A DNA stretch of 64,000 bases from Channallabes apus (lineage: Eukaryota; Chordata; Actinopteri; Siluriformes; Clariidae), in the NCBI GenBank assembly GCA_030522415.1, contig CM060126.1:6667852-6731851 (forward strand), in the 5' to 3' direction. Positions 1-22,989 of this stretch are shown one piece after another (position 1 is the stretch's first letter; each line of letters begins with the position of its first letter). Under the pieces are notes generated by a model that was not told the origin of the DNA, did no database searches, and saw nothing but the letters and a program-made list of their open reading frames with translations. A program made the position numbers and the translations under genes.

Positions 1-226
1 AATTTACTTGTTTTTTTTAATAATCCATGCTCTCCTTTACAACCTTTAATTTGTCAATTGATAATGTTTTTTCTTTTCTTTCTGAAAGGTACAATACTGT
101 CCTTCTACACTGAGTTGTTGGTTTATTAATTACTGGATTAGTAAACTAGCAGCATTGTGTGTTCTGTATATGTATCTGCCAAAACATGGTGTTGGTGCTA
201 AAAGTGTCTCGTCTAGGTGTAGTGTT

Positions 227-230
227 CTTA

Positions 231-270
<40 letters not shown>
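227..270 (+). repeat. (TTA)n microsatellite
   Basis: An uninterrupted trinucleotide run in dscaml1 intron DNA. The rest of 1-999 holds no recognisable exon. Confidence 0.9.
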
Positions 271-271
<1 letters not shown>

Positions 272-375
272 AATCTTTCAATGACCTTAATTGTGATTCG
301 GATGAAACATAAAATTGTTTAACATATATTGCCACATGAATTAAGGGTACGGACACTACAGATGGTCTGTAAAAA

Positions 376-473
376 GTTGTTTCAATGAAAACATTCCAGG
401 CAAAATTATATTTTTATCTTTTTTTTGGGGGGGGGGGAACAAATTTTGCCTGGAATGTTTTCATTTAAACAAC
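376..473. repeat. Inverted repeat, hairpin element
   Basis: Arms of about 30 bases at 378-408 and 441-471 (TTTTGCCTGGAATGTTTTCA and its complement) are nearly perfect and separated by a T/G-rich loop. Further complementarity continues outward. It resembles a palindromic MITE relic. Confidence 0.7.
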
Positions 474-999
474 AATTTTTTTACATACCATACACTACTG
501 GAATCTTACACCAATTTTAGTATCAATACCCATAAAAAAATTATAAATAATTAGCATTTTATATTATTGTTTGAAGCAAGACAGTATAATACAAAAATGG
601 CCATTTTTGGTGCACATATAAAATTATCCTTTATACAGTACTTGAACTTTTTCTTAGAGATGCAAGATTTGTCAATTTCATGTTGCATAAACCTCAGAAG
701 TGGCTTCTTTGGCATACACATTGTCTCTATTATATGTATTACATACAAAAATAAAATCAGCTCCAATACTGAGTTTTTTTTTTTTTTTTTTTTTGCTGTA
801 TATCAGATTACAAAAAATTGCCAGTTTATGTGGTAAAGTTTTAAAAGACAATTGTCTTTTAATGGTCTTTGGATAAATAAGCTTTCTTAGCTTCCTACAT
901 AAGTTTCAATTCTTCAAATAATCTTTACTAAAAAATCCTTTATAGTTCTAGATTAAATTTATTTCTCTCTCTTTCTCTCTCTTTATCTCTCACACTTAG

Positions 1000-10908
<9,909 letters not shown>

Positions 10909-13900
10909 GTACAGGTCTCCCTCCTCGACACACATAAAAACATATATAATTGGATATGTTGAGATACATTTAATGTTTGCCTGGCACAAGGTGGTGAATG
11001 AATTGTGCAATGACTGGACTTAGCAACCACAGGGGTCTCTATCGTACTGTCCCTTTCGTACTGATCTTCTTTCTTTCTTTCTTTCTTTCTTTCTTTGGCA
11101 CCTTTGCTCCCATTTTCACCCTAACCTATTTTTCTCTACTTGCACCCCCCCCAAACACCCCCCCCCCTTACCTTTTTTTCTTAAAAAAAATATATACAGT
11201 ATATAGTTCCTCTTTTGGCCATCTGTCTTCAATTTTACTATGCCAAACATTTTTTTTTTTTACTTTTCTTCTTTTTGTTGACTTTGATTTCTTTTTCCAC
11301 TGAAGACACCTTGGACCTTATGCACAAATTACATTTGATGTGCACTTGTTAATTTGACTACCTGAGAGTAGGAAAATTCAACAGTTTAAAAATATATATT
11401 GTTTCACACTAATATGTCTAGATGTTTTTAAGGAGATAAATATGTTTTTTTTTTTTTTATGTCTCTTGCAAAAGAATAAGCAGATTGTGAAGCACTGCCT
11501 CGGAGAGTGCTTTTGCATAAAAGAAAAGCAGGCTTGGTGTATTTTTTCCCCTTCCTAGTCAGGATGGTCTGGACAAGTCTGTGATTGTGGCGTATACTTA
11601 TAAAGTTAAGTATTTGGAATTATTTTTTTCTTCTTTTTTTTTTTTTTTCCACACAACTGGCAGACACAGTACCAAGTTTTAATGACTATTTAAAAAAGAA
11701 AAAAGAAAAAAAAACGAAACTGGAAAAAGAAAAACTTCAGCCATTTTGATGGAGAATGGATTTTCCCCATTATTTATGTATGTATTTATTTATTTATTTA
11801 TTTTTAAATTTCTAAAACTTTTCTCAGGCCTTCGCATGTGGGTCTGTCTGAGTGTGCATGTGTGTTTATATATGTAAGTATATATGTACACATGTTATAG
11901 GCACACATCATCAGAAGGCCCAGACATTCGGGTTGGATCTTTGGGGACAGAAGAAAAAAACAGACAGGGGTGTAAAGCTTTTCCCTGCATTTTACGTTGC
12001 TCCAATAAAAAAATAAAAAAAAGTTATAGCATTTACTGTCAGGCGATTAAAAAAATGGAAAACTAATAAAATAAAAACAGCGAGTTCATGAAGTGGACAG
12101 ACCTACCATACGGCAAAATTAACCTTTTCAGTGCTCCTTTGTGTCCAGAGTTAATACTATTCTAATTCCCACTTGTCCCCCAACCCGCTATCTCCCTTAA
12201 CGATGAATATGTCAGGATGGCTTCCTTTATTTTTTTTATTTTTTTTTTATTTATTTTTTTTTTATATGTGTGTGTGTGCACAAATTGTCTTTTTTTTTGT
12301 GCTTAACCTTCATCACCCCCACCACCTTCTTTCTCATGTAACCATTTCACAGCTTTTATGGATGACCAGAGTATATGTGTTAAGAATTGAAGAATGAGGG
12401 ATCAATAATATATAAAAGAAAAATATATAGAGAAGTGCATGTTATGGCAAGATACCCGCTGATGCCGGATAGCTTTTCTGCAGTTCGAGCTTGTTGGTGG
12501 CTCCACCAGAGGGCTGCATTGGCCCGTGTCTGCAGCGATTTCGACATTTGCGTTTGTTAGTGTAGGGATAAATGCAGTGAAGGGTGGATGCAGACTGCGA
12601 GGAAAGAAGCGATAATGCTCTCATGTCCTTTACAAACCATGTGCAAGACAAGTTTCACGCTGCATAAAATCAAATGAACCAAAAATTTCTCATTTAAAAG
12701 AGGTGAAGAAAAAAAACATCAGCATGGAGAGCTTAAAATTTACTGGTAAAATTCTTTCATCCACTCGTTTGCCACGTGCATGTACAGTACAAAGCATATA
12801 AATCACCTGAGAATGGAACACGTGATGCGGGTGCTGAATAAATGATTAGATAATTATATAAATAACTTGTTCTAAAACATTTTGTGTATCCATTATTTAT
12901 TTATTTTTTTTATTCTCTCTCAATTCTTAAAAAACATTGGATAAATATCCAGTACTTACTTTTTTTTCTTCTCTTTTTTGCAGCTCTACAGCGCTGCCCT
13001 ATTGCAGAGTTTGCACCTCGCAGCTCAGTTAGCAGCTCAGATCCACTCACAAAAAAAATTAAAAATTTTAACGTTGCTCGCAACCCAAAATACTGAGCAT
13101 GCCCAGTCCTCTTCCTGCAGTTGGGTTGGTTCAGGTTCAGACTGAAATTCGACCGTGAGCACCCCTCACAGAAATGCCCTGACTTTGTCCAGTTGTGAAT
13201 GCTGTGTTCTGAACCGCCTGAAGGAACAACACTAGGGTTCATTTCAAATGGGCTAAACACTCTATATGTGAAATTAATCATCTGGTCTCCCTCCGCTTTA
13301 CCTACATGAGTTCCAAAGCCAAGCCCAACTTGCCCAATGTTAAAAAAAAAAATTATATTCTAAAAATCATTCAATGACTTCATTGGACAAAACGGTACAC
13401 CAGGGCTCCTGCAATACACAAAAGAAAAAGAGAAAATATATTATGTTTCTTCACAAAATATCTATATATATATAGACATATATATAGATATAGATATATA
13501 TTTCTATTTAAAGTTAAAATGAATATATAATTGATTAGAACAGAAAAAATGGCATATCTAATTGAATAAAAATAAATAAAGTAATAAATAAAAAGGTAGA
13601 TAGATAGATAAAGACCTAAAAGATATGTGTGTGTATATATACTGTATGAAGATTTGAAGACAATCGCTCAGTGGGAGGAGCAGCAGGACAAAAGGAAAGG
13701 TCAATCATAAAAAGGGGAAGATAAATGGGGGACAAGCGTTACCCCAAAGGGAAATACGTGTGTGTGTGGTGTGTAACGAATGGTGGAAGTTGGACTCACT
13801 TGTGATTAGAAGCTCCACTGCTGCTCAGAGAGTTTGATAGGAATTCAGGAATCGGAATGAAAGGAAATGGTAATTATCGAGAATGATTTATCATCGAAAT

Positions 13901-15260
13901 CAAATCTACAGTCCAAAACTTTCCTCCGATGTTTAGGTGCATTGATCACATCGACCACGTGTCATTTATTCTCACGGTCTCAAATGCCAGTGATAGTATT
14001 ACAAATAGACATAATTGCACACAATTGAAATACTTATGGAATGACCACCACTAAAACCAGTTTGGTGAGTACTTCTATATTGTAGCCACATCTTTAACTC
14101 GCTGCCTTTCAACACTTGTTCAATGTGTAGCTATTAGAAATAAGTGATCTATCAGATTATGTATTAATAAAAATTCACCCTGTTACTGTACTGTCATGGC
14201 ACAGAGCCTTTTTGATACCCACAAATACTTTACATAGTTTTCATTATTCAATAATGAATCATTTTTGAATAATGACAATTTTTCATTTTTCATTGTCAAG
14301 CATTCAGATGCCCCCATCTGATATATGATGTAATGTTTTACACGATGAAGTCATCATTTCTTTGGATTAAGTCATCAACACTGGTAAACTTATACCAATG
14401 CATCCAGACAATGCATGCAAGGCCCTAACTTCTGTAAACACACACACACACATACACATACTAATAAAATAAGGAAAATATTAGGCTAATGGAATTGATT
14501 TAATCAAAAGAAATTTGAGTCAATAACTAAAGAAAACTTTTTTAAAAGTATTAATATAATACAAAGGTTAGCAGGCTGGGAAAACCTAACATTTAAAAAT
14601 GGTAACTATTTTTAAATCGTGTTTTCTGCCAGTACCTTTGACATATTACCTTTAATAGAATATTAATATTGTTTATTAAAAAAAATTTTTAAACATGGGA
14701 CTATGTAACTTTTCATTGGCTGTCTGCCTACGAAGATCAGTTTTTTGGTCCCAGAGCCAGTTAAACGAACACAGTAGAAAAAAAACAACCTTGCTACAGT
14801 AGTTAAACATGGTTAACTGTCACACAACGACTCTCACACTTCGATCAAGTTAGTGGATATTTACCATTTGCTTCATAGCAAAAATGGCCATTATACTGTA
14901 ATAACTAAATAGGTTGTATTTCTGATAAGATACCGTCAAATTGTCTTGCACTTGCACCTACGCATCATCAAAGCAGAGAAGTTTGCTCACACACTACAGT
15001 ATGTACGAATGCCAAAGGACAAAGTTTAAAAATGTTTAAATAAGCAAATAAAAATCTATTACAGTAGTAAAAAGAAAATTTGACAACATATTAGAAATGT
15101 ATGAATTTGTCAGTGCTTATGTTAGTGTGACCAGAGATCAGTTGCGTGAAGTGATGGCAATGAGGCTTGATTTTAATTGCAGTGAGCGGACCCCAGGTGA
15201 TAAATGCTGGAATATATGTGAATTTCATATAAGTATTTCACATTTCATAAGTAACTTATG

Positions 15261-15262
<2 letters not shown>

Positions 15263-15338
<76 letters not shown>
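15263..15338 (+). repeat. (AT)n microsatellite
   Basis: About 76 bases of AT dinucleotides followed by a T tract at 15345-15364. It gives false (IY)n frames. Confidence 0.95.
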
Positions 15339-15343
<5 letters not shown>

Positions 15344-15689
15344 TTTTTTTTTTTTTTTTTTTTTAGATAAATCTTTTTTGGATGTAGATAAGGTTATAAA
15401 TGTAGAGGTCAGGCATCATTCACTGAAATGTGGAATTATATCCTTAAACACAATCCCCACCCCACCCCCTCCTTTTTAGTTTTTGTTACTTTTGAGGATA
15501 ACCAGACATAAAATGCTAGAACTACATTTGTGGTTGAGATTGTTCAATGCCATACACGTTTAAATTTAGGTAAGCCTTTTCACATGTCTATATATCTATA
15601 TATCTATATATCTGTGTGTGTGTGTGTGGGTGTGTGTTGAGAGAGAGAGTGAAAAGTAAGTATGTAAAATATTTGAATTCAAAAAGTTA

Positions 15690-16808
15690 AACTCATATTC
15701 TAGATTCATTACCTGTAAAGTTAAATATTTCAAGCCTTTATTGTTTTTTTGACAAAATGATATGTGCTTATAGCTCATTTTTATTTATTTTATTTATTTT
15801 TTTGGTCTTTCGGCTGCTCCTGACAAGGGGTCGCCACAGCGGACTATCCAGTCCACTCTACAACTTGGCACCGTTTTTACGCCGGATGCCCTTCCTGACG
15901 CAACCCTCCCATTGTATCCGGGCTTGGGACCGGCACTGCATCCAGTGGCTGGGGTTTGGGCACTGGCTGGGAATCGAACCCGGGCCTTCCGCATGGCAGG
16001 CGAAACACCTACCACTGAGCCACCAGTGCCGTATGTGCTTCAAATACTGAGCTATGTGCTTATAGCTCATGAACATCAAAAACCTATTATGTCAAAATAT
16101 TTGAATATTTTCTAGAATAAATTTTTTTTTAATGATTACAATGTAAAAATTCAGAAAAAATGTTCATTTATGCATTCAGGGCTAGGTCAGGGCTAATTTA
16201 GCACAAATTTCCGCATGGCATGGAAACGGCCAGCCTGTGGCACTGCTGAGGCATTATTATTGAAAACCAGGATGCTTTGATAGGATCCTCATCCTTATTT
16301 TTAGGCCAGGCGTTTCTCATCTTCCTCTTGACAATAGCTAATGGATTTTCTAAGGGTTTCAGGTCAGGCCAGTTGGCTGGCCAATTAAGCACAGTGACAT
16401 CATGGTCAGCAAACTAGTTAGTGGTAGTAGAGTAGAAGCATAAAACCAGCAGATGACATGGTACTGCAAATCATCACCAACCATGCTGGACTTGCTGGGA
16501 GCAACTTGACTTGAAGCGACTGACAGCATCACTCTACTCTTTGTGAAGCTCTCCTAAGTTCTTGAATCAGCATCGATCTTTGTAAGGCCGTGGAAATCCG
16601 TTTTGCTTGTGCACCTTGTCCCACCTGACTTTTCTCTCCGAGTGAACTTTCCATGAATTTCCTTCTGGAGGGTGTTGATCGCCTTCGTTGATGAATGACT
16701 TGAAATGTTTTACTTTCTGTTTAATAAATCTAGAATATGAGTTTCACTTTTTCAATTCAATAATAAAAAAGGCTAAATATTCAAAGTAAAAAAATTTTTG
16801 AGATGCAC
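15690..16808 (-). mobile_element. Tc1-like transposon remnant, interrupted by a SINE
   Basis: The minus-strand piece 16198-16392 encodes LNWPANWPDLKPLENPLAI and VKRKMRNAWP, the C-terminal DDE region of a Tc1 transposase. The right edge reads TTTTTGAGATGCAC before TA. The left edge (ATATTTCAAGCCTTTATTG, then CTTATAGCTCA) matches the subterminal part of the same family, also seen at 41230-41290. The left limit is approximate. Confidence 0.7.
15779..16031 (-). mobile_element. SINE with tRNA-Gly(GCC)-like head
   Basis: On the minus strand it starts GGCACTGGTGGCTCAGTGGT, continues through TTCGCCTGCC (anticodon-loop position) and GGCCCGGGTTCGATTCCC, closely following tRNA-Gly with boxes A and B intact. 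A body of about 170 bases (GTGGCGACCCCTTGTCAGGA) and an AATA-rich tail follow. The 18-base sequence TATGTGCTTATAGCTCAT occurs on both sides (15761-15778 and 16053-16070). Confidence 0.8.
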
Positions 16809-17526
16809 TATATGTCAAAATTTGACGATAGAAGGGTTTTTTTCCAGGCTGCCACAAAATTAATAAAATACAGCTCAAAGTTTTTTCTCCCATTGTTTCA
16901 CATAAAACTGCAAAGGTGTTTCATATGAAGGTCTCATTAAGACTGTACCCATCTCTCTGTGGACATACGGTATTCATACTTGTTCAGACATTCCATGCAC
17001 TTTAAAAAAAAGATTAATAATTCTAACAGCTTTGGTAATACTCAAATTTAACTGATATGGCTTTCAGCGTTTCATTTTAATATTCATGGTCTCCTGTATG
17101 ATTTGTCTTATTTACCTAAATGTGATTGCTTCTGTTAAGAAATGCAGTTGTTATGCAGTGGGGCAGGCCTGTTTAGCCAGTTGAAATCAGGGATCCTGTA
17201 GTTTCCAGTAATCACAGGAAAAGCTGTGTTGATATTGGGTGGAGTCAGGAATCAATCCCCATCCACCCTGTTTGGTCAATGTCCTAAACTGATCAGATTT
17301 CCTGCTTTACCCCGGCCCCTCCTGCCAGGAGAATTTCTGCAAATGTTGACTTGTATATAAGAAAGTGTTTTGTATAAATAACTACTATTTTCAACATCTC
17401 CAGAGGGAAAAAAAAACACAGGGCACAATTAAAAAGAAGAAAAAAACCTTTATGTGTTAGGGGATTCAAAAAGAAAAAAAATATATAAAATGTAATAAAA
17501 ATAGCCTACACATTATTTTATGTTTT

Positions 17527-17530
<4 letters not shown>

Positions 17531-17605
<75 letters not shown>

Positions 17606-17610
17606 GTGTG
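17531..17610 (+). repeat. (AT)n/(GT)n microsatellite
   Basis: Two AT runs surround a GT run. Confidence 0.9.
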
Positions 17611-18005
17611 TGTAAACACATGCACACACACAAACACACTGTCTTTTTATAAGGCTTTAATAGTTTTATTAATGTTTTAACATTTTTATTCATTTAAATA
17701 GTTTTTGTTTATTTCTTTCTTTAATGTTTGGCTACCTAGAAGAAAATGGTATTGCATGCACTGAACAGTTTGCTAAATATAAAAAGATAGGGGAAAAGGA
17801 AGTGAAATAATTTAAAGACATTTTTTTTTGGATTTTTTTTGTTTGTTTGTTTGTTTGCTTGGTTGGTTGGTTTTAACTGCAAATAGGATTCCTAAAACTT
17901 TATGGGAAAAAAAATATGCTTCGATTTCCAATTGCTTGTGTTTCACTGTACAGTTTTTTTTTCTATAAATCAAAACAAAACAGAAAAGTACTCCAACACC
18001 TGGGC

Positions 18006-18011
18006 AATAAA
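18006..18011 (+). terminator. Candidate poly(A) signal AATAAA
   Basis: AATAAA is followed about 20 bases later by TTGGTTTGTGGTTTGG, a good GT-rich downstream element. It would suit a distal dscaml1 3' end or an unrelated site. Confidence 0.35.
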
Positions 18012-19721
18012 ACTATCTTTCTATGACTTGGTTTGTGGTTTGGCCTTCTGTTAATGTGCACTGCAATCAAGATAAGTCGAGTTATGGATATGTATGAACT
18101 TGCTAAACCTTAGATTAATGAGTTGAGCACTGTAAATGTTCCATATGCAAAAACCTTTGCCAATACAGTTGTAGGCCATTCAGCAAAAGAAAGCACAGGA
18201 TGTGCTTATTCATGCAAATAAAGAAACTGTAAGATAATTGATGGAGGAATATGATGAAATATTTATGTGTATAGTGATTTTAAACTTGTAAAAAAAAAAA
18301 ATATTGAAAATATTGGCAATGTGCATAAAAGTTTGTATAAAAGAAAAAAAACAGGACAGGGAATGCTATTAATGGAAAATCGTCAATGATACCGTGGTGT
18401 GATGTAGGCGGAGTCAACTTTACCCCAGGCCTGAAGTGTTTCATTCCTCCTCTACCACAGCAATTTGCCAATAAACAACCTTTCATATAGTATGAAACAG
18501 TACATTACCCATTTTTCAGTTAATGTTGTGGAACATCTGTGGGCCAAATTAAGGGATAATTTTATAAATTTAGAAATACATATTTTTTACATATTTCTTT
18601 AAAACTACTTTGTGTCAGTTGTAAAAAAATGCTTTACCAATAAAAATGAATTCAAATTTCATTAAAGATTAGTTTGTTATTACTTATTATATGGTAGCTA
18701 TGAACAGTCTTTTTTTTTACACTTTTTTTTTGCACCCATCTTGAATTTAATAAAATAAAGAATAATTATATAATAATAAATGATAAAAACACCAAAAATG
18801 CAAAGGGTATAAAGGATTCTTGACTACCCTGTTAAATTAGCAGGGTTTTTTTTTGCGTCGTGATCAAAAAACAACATACATTTGCCACATTGGTGCCAAA
18901 ACCCAGGAGATCAGCACATACTGTAACAAGCCACACAGCAACTGGAACCAGATCCCCTACAACTGACTGTCCATTTGCTAGACTGAATGCAGGACCAGCA
19001 GCATCGGAACATCTATTGTAATAAAATCAGCAAATCTTTCACAAATAATGTAAAACACCAAGCTGCAAATTGAGCCATCATCCAAAGCTCCTGCTACATG
19101 GCCAGACTGGCACGCCAGGATAATGCTAATTCATAAGGATACAGACTTATCTAGCCTGAATCTTATCAATATGTACAATATACTGAAAAATATGTACAGT
19201 GCGATAGATTATCAATGTGTGAATTACTGTCCATGGTTTTCAGTGATGTTCACAGTTAAGACTCTGATGTGTAAAGTCACATAGATTGGTTCCACTGGAT
19301 TGGAACAAAGCTATAACCATAAAAATGTCTTAGAATGTTCATCACTGGTTCTTACAAATCATTTTAAGGAAACTGCACTGATGCTCATGACACGATCCAT
19401 TCAGCAAACAAGACAATATGCCCGACTCAAATAGCTTGAAGTGGAAGATAAAATACAATTTTCAGTACATGATTATCAGTGTTGTGCAGCAAAATCAGGG
19501 TGTACATTCTTTGTACAATATTTAATATAAGTCTAAACATTAAAATTTATATTAAAATGTATAGCTTAGCATGTTTCAATGCACGGAACAGCTTTGTAGC
19601 ACATTTCAATATGTAGCATGATTTGACCAAACACCAGTCATGGTGATGTCACAGTGGTGCCCAATTTTCTCCCCTTCTCTACCTGATGGCCTTCATGGTG
19701 TTCCATCAGGCATCTAATGCA

Positions 19722-19896
19722 AGGGTGTCAAACTGGGTCCGGAAAAGCAGGTGCTGGTTTTCATTCCAATCAAGCAGAAGCTGTACCTGATTCAATTTTT
19801 TAATTACTCATTCTTGGCTTTCAGGTGTGGAATCTGCTTGGTTGGAGTGAAAGCTTGCATGCACACCAGCCCTTTCTAGATCCAATTTGGCACCCC
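19722..19896. mobile_element. Palindromic MITE-like repeat
   Basis: The ends GGGTGTCAAACTGGGTCC and GATCCAATTTGGCACCCC are imperfect inverted repeats. The interior (TTCATTCCAATCAAGCAG against CTTGGTTGGAGTGAAAGC) is also self-complementary. It resembles the short hAT-type palindromes common in fish. Confidence 0.65.
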
Positions 19897-20705
19897 TAAT
19901 CTAATGTTTTGGGAAATCTTTTCATATCCTTTCTTGATCAACACCTTCTGACAACATGTAGACCATGGCATCAGCAATTGCACAAAAAAATGAATGTGAT
20001 GTCAAAAACATTCTAATGAAGCAGCCAATATTATTTATTTGGGGTTCATCAAAATCCCTCCGTTCATGACAGGTGTATAATAAATTTGGCATGGTTCTCC
20101 CTAGACATGTGCCTCCAGACTGTTATGTTTTTATTGCGACTTATGTTCTCCATGTTTTCAGTGCTCACAATTTCTGTTTAAAAATTAAATTCAGGTGTTT
20201 TTGATTTCACTGTAAGTTGGTACGGGTGGTACTGTAAGTGCGGGGGGGGGGGGCGGTTATGGTTATAGACAATGCCTTGTTCACTGTTTGTTTTCACCTT
20301 CATGTCACACTACCACCGCAGTTGCTAGACCATTGTCCATAGACTTAGTCTTATGTTGTTTTTTGTCTTTGTTTGTTTGTTTGTTTGTTTGTTTGTTTGT
20401 TTGTTTTTCACTGCATATAAGTAGAAAAATTATTATGTCTGCATTTAATGTATGTTCTACCTCCGACACATCCCTGGCAACAGTAATTTCTTTAGGACAT
20501 GAGCTTGAAAATGACTCTTTATTACAATTTAGAGGTTAATCCAATGCGGAATTATTATAGGGTGTGCACACACCCAGGTTAACCCTGCAAAAAATGTTTT
20601 TCAGTAAATTTTTGTTTGATTGCTATATCTCAATAAAAGTGAGAAAACTGATTTAAAACAGATTTATCTTGGTTTGATTTTTTTTTTACATCACAAATAA
20701 CCTGA

Positions 20706-20866
20706 AAACTTGGCTCAATAGTTAAGGGGTTGGACTGCTGATCCGGAGGTCCTCGGTTTGAGCCCCGACACCAATGGCCTGCCACTGTTGGACCCTTGAG
20801 CAAGCAAGTGTTGAGATGCTATCAGGCATTGAGCTGGTAACCTAATCCTATAAAGGAACTGCCACA
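20706..20866 (+). mobile_element. tRNA-derived SINE fragment
   Basis: GGCTCAATAGTTAAGGGGTT and GGTCCTCGGTTTGAGCCCC resemble boxes A and B. They are followed by the CCACTGTTGGACCCTTGAGC body shared with 47421-47603. Confidence 0.6.
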
Positions 20867-22582
20867 GAAATGACGTATATATCTTCAAGGTGGGAAGTAT
20901 CTATTGCCAGATATGCCGGATGGCACATGGATGAGGAAGAGGACACATATGACGAGGAAAGCTCCCATTCAAAAATTTGTCCAACCCCAATCACCGAAGG
21001 TGAGACTAGTAATAAAATGGTAAGTAACGTTACTAAGGTGTTAATGTACATTTGATCTGTGCTGTTTTGTATAATTGTATGTAATACATTTTAAATGGAC
21101 AATAAATGTACATATAGAGGGTGTTTTTCAAACCCTCTAATAGTGCTTGAATATTTAAACACCAATACATGACCAAAAACACTGAAAGAATCACAGGTGA
21201 GAGGTTTAATGTTCAATATTGAAGAGACATGTTTATTGTTAAAGTTTCTCAAGCTTAACATATTTAAGGAATGTTTTTTTTTACACATCCTTTCCTTTGT
21301 AGTGTCTGTGGTTAAATACTGTACAAAAACTCAAGTTTTCTTACAGAAACATTTTAAATATCTGAAGTGTTTGGAAATATATGAGGAATGTATATTTCAG
21401 AACTAGGCTAAGGACAGCAACCTAAACTTGATGTTTATTTATTGCAGTATTTCATTAAATGTCTTAAAAATACAGTCATGTGTAAAAGTACCCCATTTAC
21501 ATTTTTGTGTAAAAACATAATAGAAATGATCTGATTATAGCAGGTCTTAGGATTAGGCAACATACAGTACAGTGCAGTATACATTTTTCACGTGCCATTA
21601 CAGTATGTCCCTGACCCACGAACGAGTTCCATTCTGGGAGAACATTCGTAAATCGGATTTGTTCGTAAATCGGATTTGTTCGTAAGTCGGATTAATTCCT
21701 ACAGTAAGTCCATAAGCAAAGCCTTATACACCTTTTTACATGTAAAGCATGAAAAATGCTGTTTTGGTTCCGACATTATACTCTCGCAAGACTGCGCCTA
21801 CAAATCGCGAGGGGAATCTTGGTGATGCAGCAGACGGCAGGAGGGAAGGAAAATGCTAAATTTTTACTGCATGCTTGAACGAATGCCATTGTGTCTCAAA
21901 GTTGTTTCGGACAGTGAACTCTCCAAAATTACTCACCAGCTTTACAGGCCATTTTCTATCATCGTGCTCCCAGACTTATTTATTGAAAGCAGTAAGGCAG
22001 ACTCATTTCCCCCATAAGTCTGCAACTTATTAAATAAATGCATTGTCAAAAGGGCATCGGAATACTAACAATTCATGAGTAACTAGTGACTCAGCACCAC
22101 CCAGTCAATGGAACATTGATGCACTATTCCATCAATGCATATTTGAAAATGATTCAGGAGTAAACAGAGACTGATGAGTTGGTATGAAGCTGCAAAAATG
22201 AAGCAAAATTAAGTGGTTCTGAAAAAAGTTAGACACAGGAGGAGAGTAGAAGGTAATAACTTTTTTCACTGAGTCGGCGGGTGCTCACAACAACATCAAC
22301 TGTAATAACATTGTTAAAGAACAACAAAAGGCTGCTGCTTGCACAAGCAGTACTAATGTTACATCTAGTGTTTGGGTCCGGATGTGCATTGGGTTCTGCC
22401 TATTGAGTAACATTACCCCTGCAACATACATGACATATGACATGAGTCTTAAGATAAGATTCAGTTATTTGTCACATGTACTGTACAGTACAGGGAAATA
22501 ATTTTTTCTCCTTTTTGCATATTCCAGTTAGGAAGCTACGGTCAGATCACAGGGTCAGTCAGGTTACAGCGCAACTGGGGCA

Positions 22583-22700
22583 GATAGGGTTAAAGGTCTT
22601 GCTCAAGGGCCCAACCATGGTAATTTGGCGGTGCTGGAGCTTGAACCCCCAACTTTTCGATCAGCAACCCACAGTTTTAACGGTTTTAGCCAACGGTGGG
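22583..22700 (-). mobile_element. tRNA-derived SINE fragment
   Basis: It contains CTTGCTCAAGGGCCCAACC and a box-B complement (GCTTGAACCCCC), the same family as 47421-47603 in the same orientation. Confidence 0.6.
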
Positions 22701-22989
22701 TGTCATTTGAGCTTAATTAAGCCATGAGATTAAATTTGTCTTAATATTAAAGTTTACTCTTAATTTGAATTTAACTACCGCCTTTTATATATAACGTTTA
22801 TTTTAGGAATGCCAATGATTTGCTTGCATTCATACTGGTAAAGTTGGATCCTACAGACCAATATCTTTGAAAACAAATAGTCCAAGGAGCTCGAATTTTG
22901 ATGGGTCACTGTGGACATCCCAAGTAAGCGTGAGCTTCTCAGATGACAATCCGAGCATGAAAATCAGACAGCATCGATGAGAATGAATT

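Larger units (their letters stand above)
10909..18030 (+). other. dscaml1: dscaml1 3' untranslated region and downstream flank, end uncertain
   Basis: This AT-rich, T-tract-rich stretch after the dscaml1 stop has no convincing exon. Candidate poly(A) signals are AATAAA at 12004-12009 (in an A-rich run) and at 18006-18011 (followed by a GT-rich stretch). Only RNA evidence could place the true 3' end. The tail end also holds a Tc1-like relic with an inserted SINE (about 15690-16808), which argues against the whole span being UTR. Confidence 0.35.
18031..22980. other. Intergenic AT-rich DNA between the convergent genes
   Basis: No exon was recognised. It holds a palindromic MITE-like repeat (19722-19896), a (TTTG)n run (20362-20407), tRNA-SINE pieces (20706-20866, 22583-22700), a DNA-element piece with repeated TTCGTAAATCGGATTTG (21600-21720) and a LINE-tail scrap at 22455-22505. 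Short reading frames such as 20288-20539 look accidental. Confidence 0.6.

Noticed and set aside
12910..13281. A 123-codon minus-strand frame as a gene
   Set aside because: There is no domain, no splice or promoter context, and the sequence is low-complexity at its end.
15964..16030. A functional tRNA-Gly gene
   Set aside because: It is the head of a SINE with a body and A-rich tail, has mismatches in the stems, and lies inside a transposon relic.
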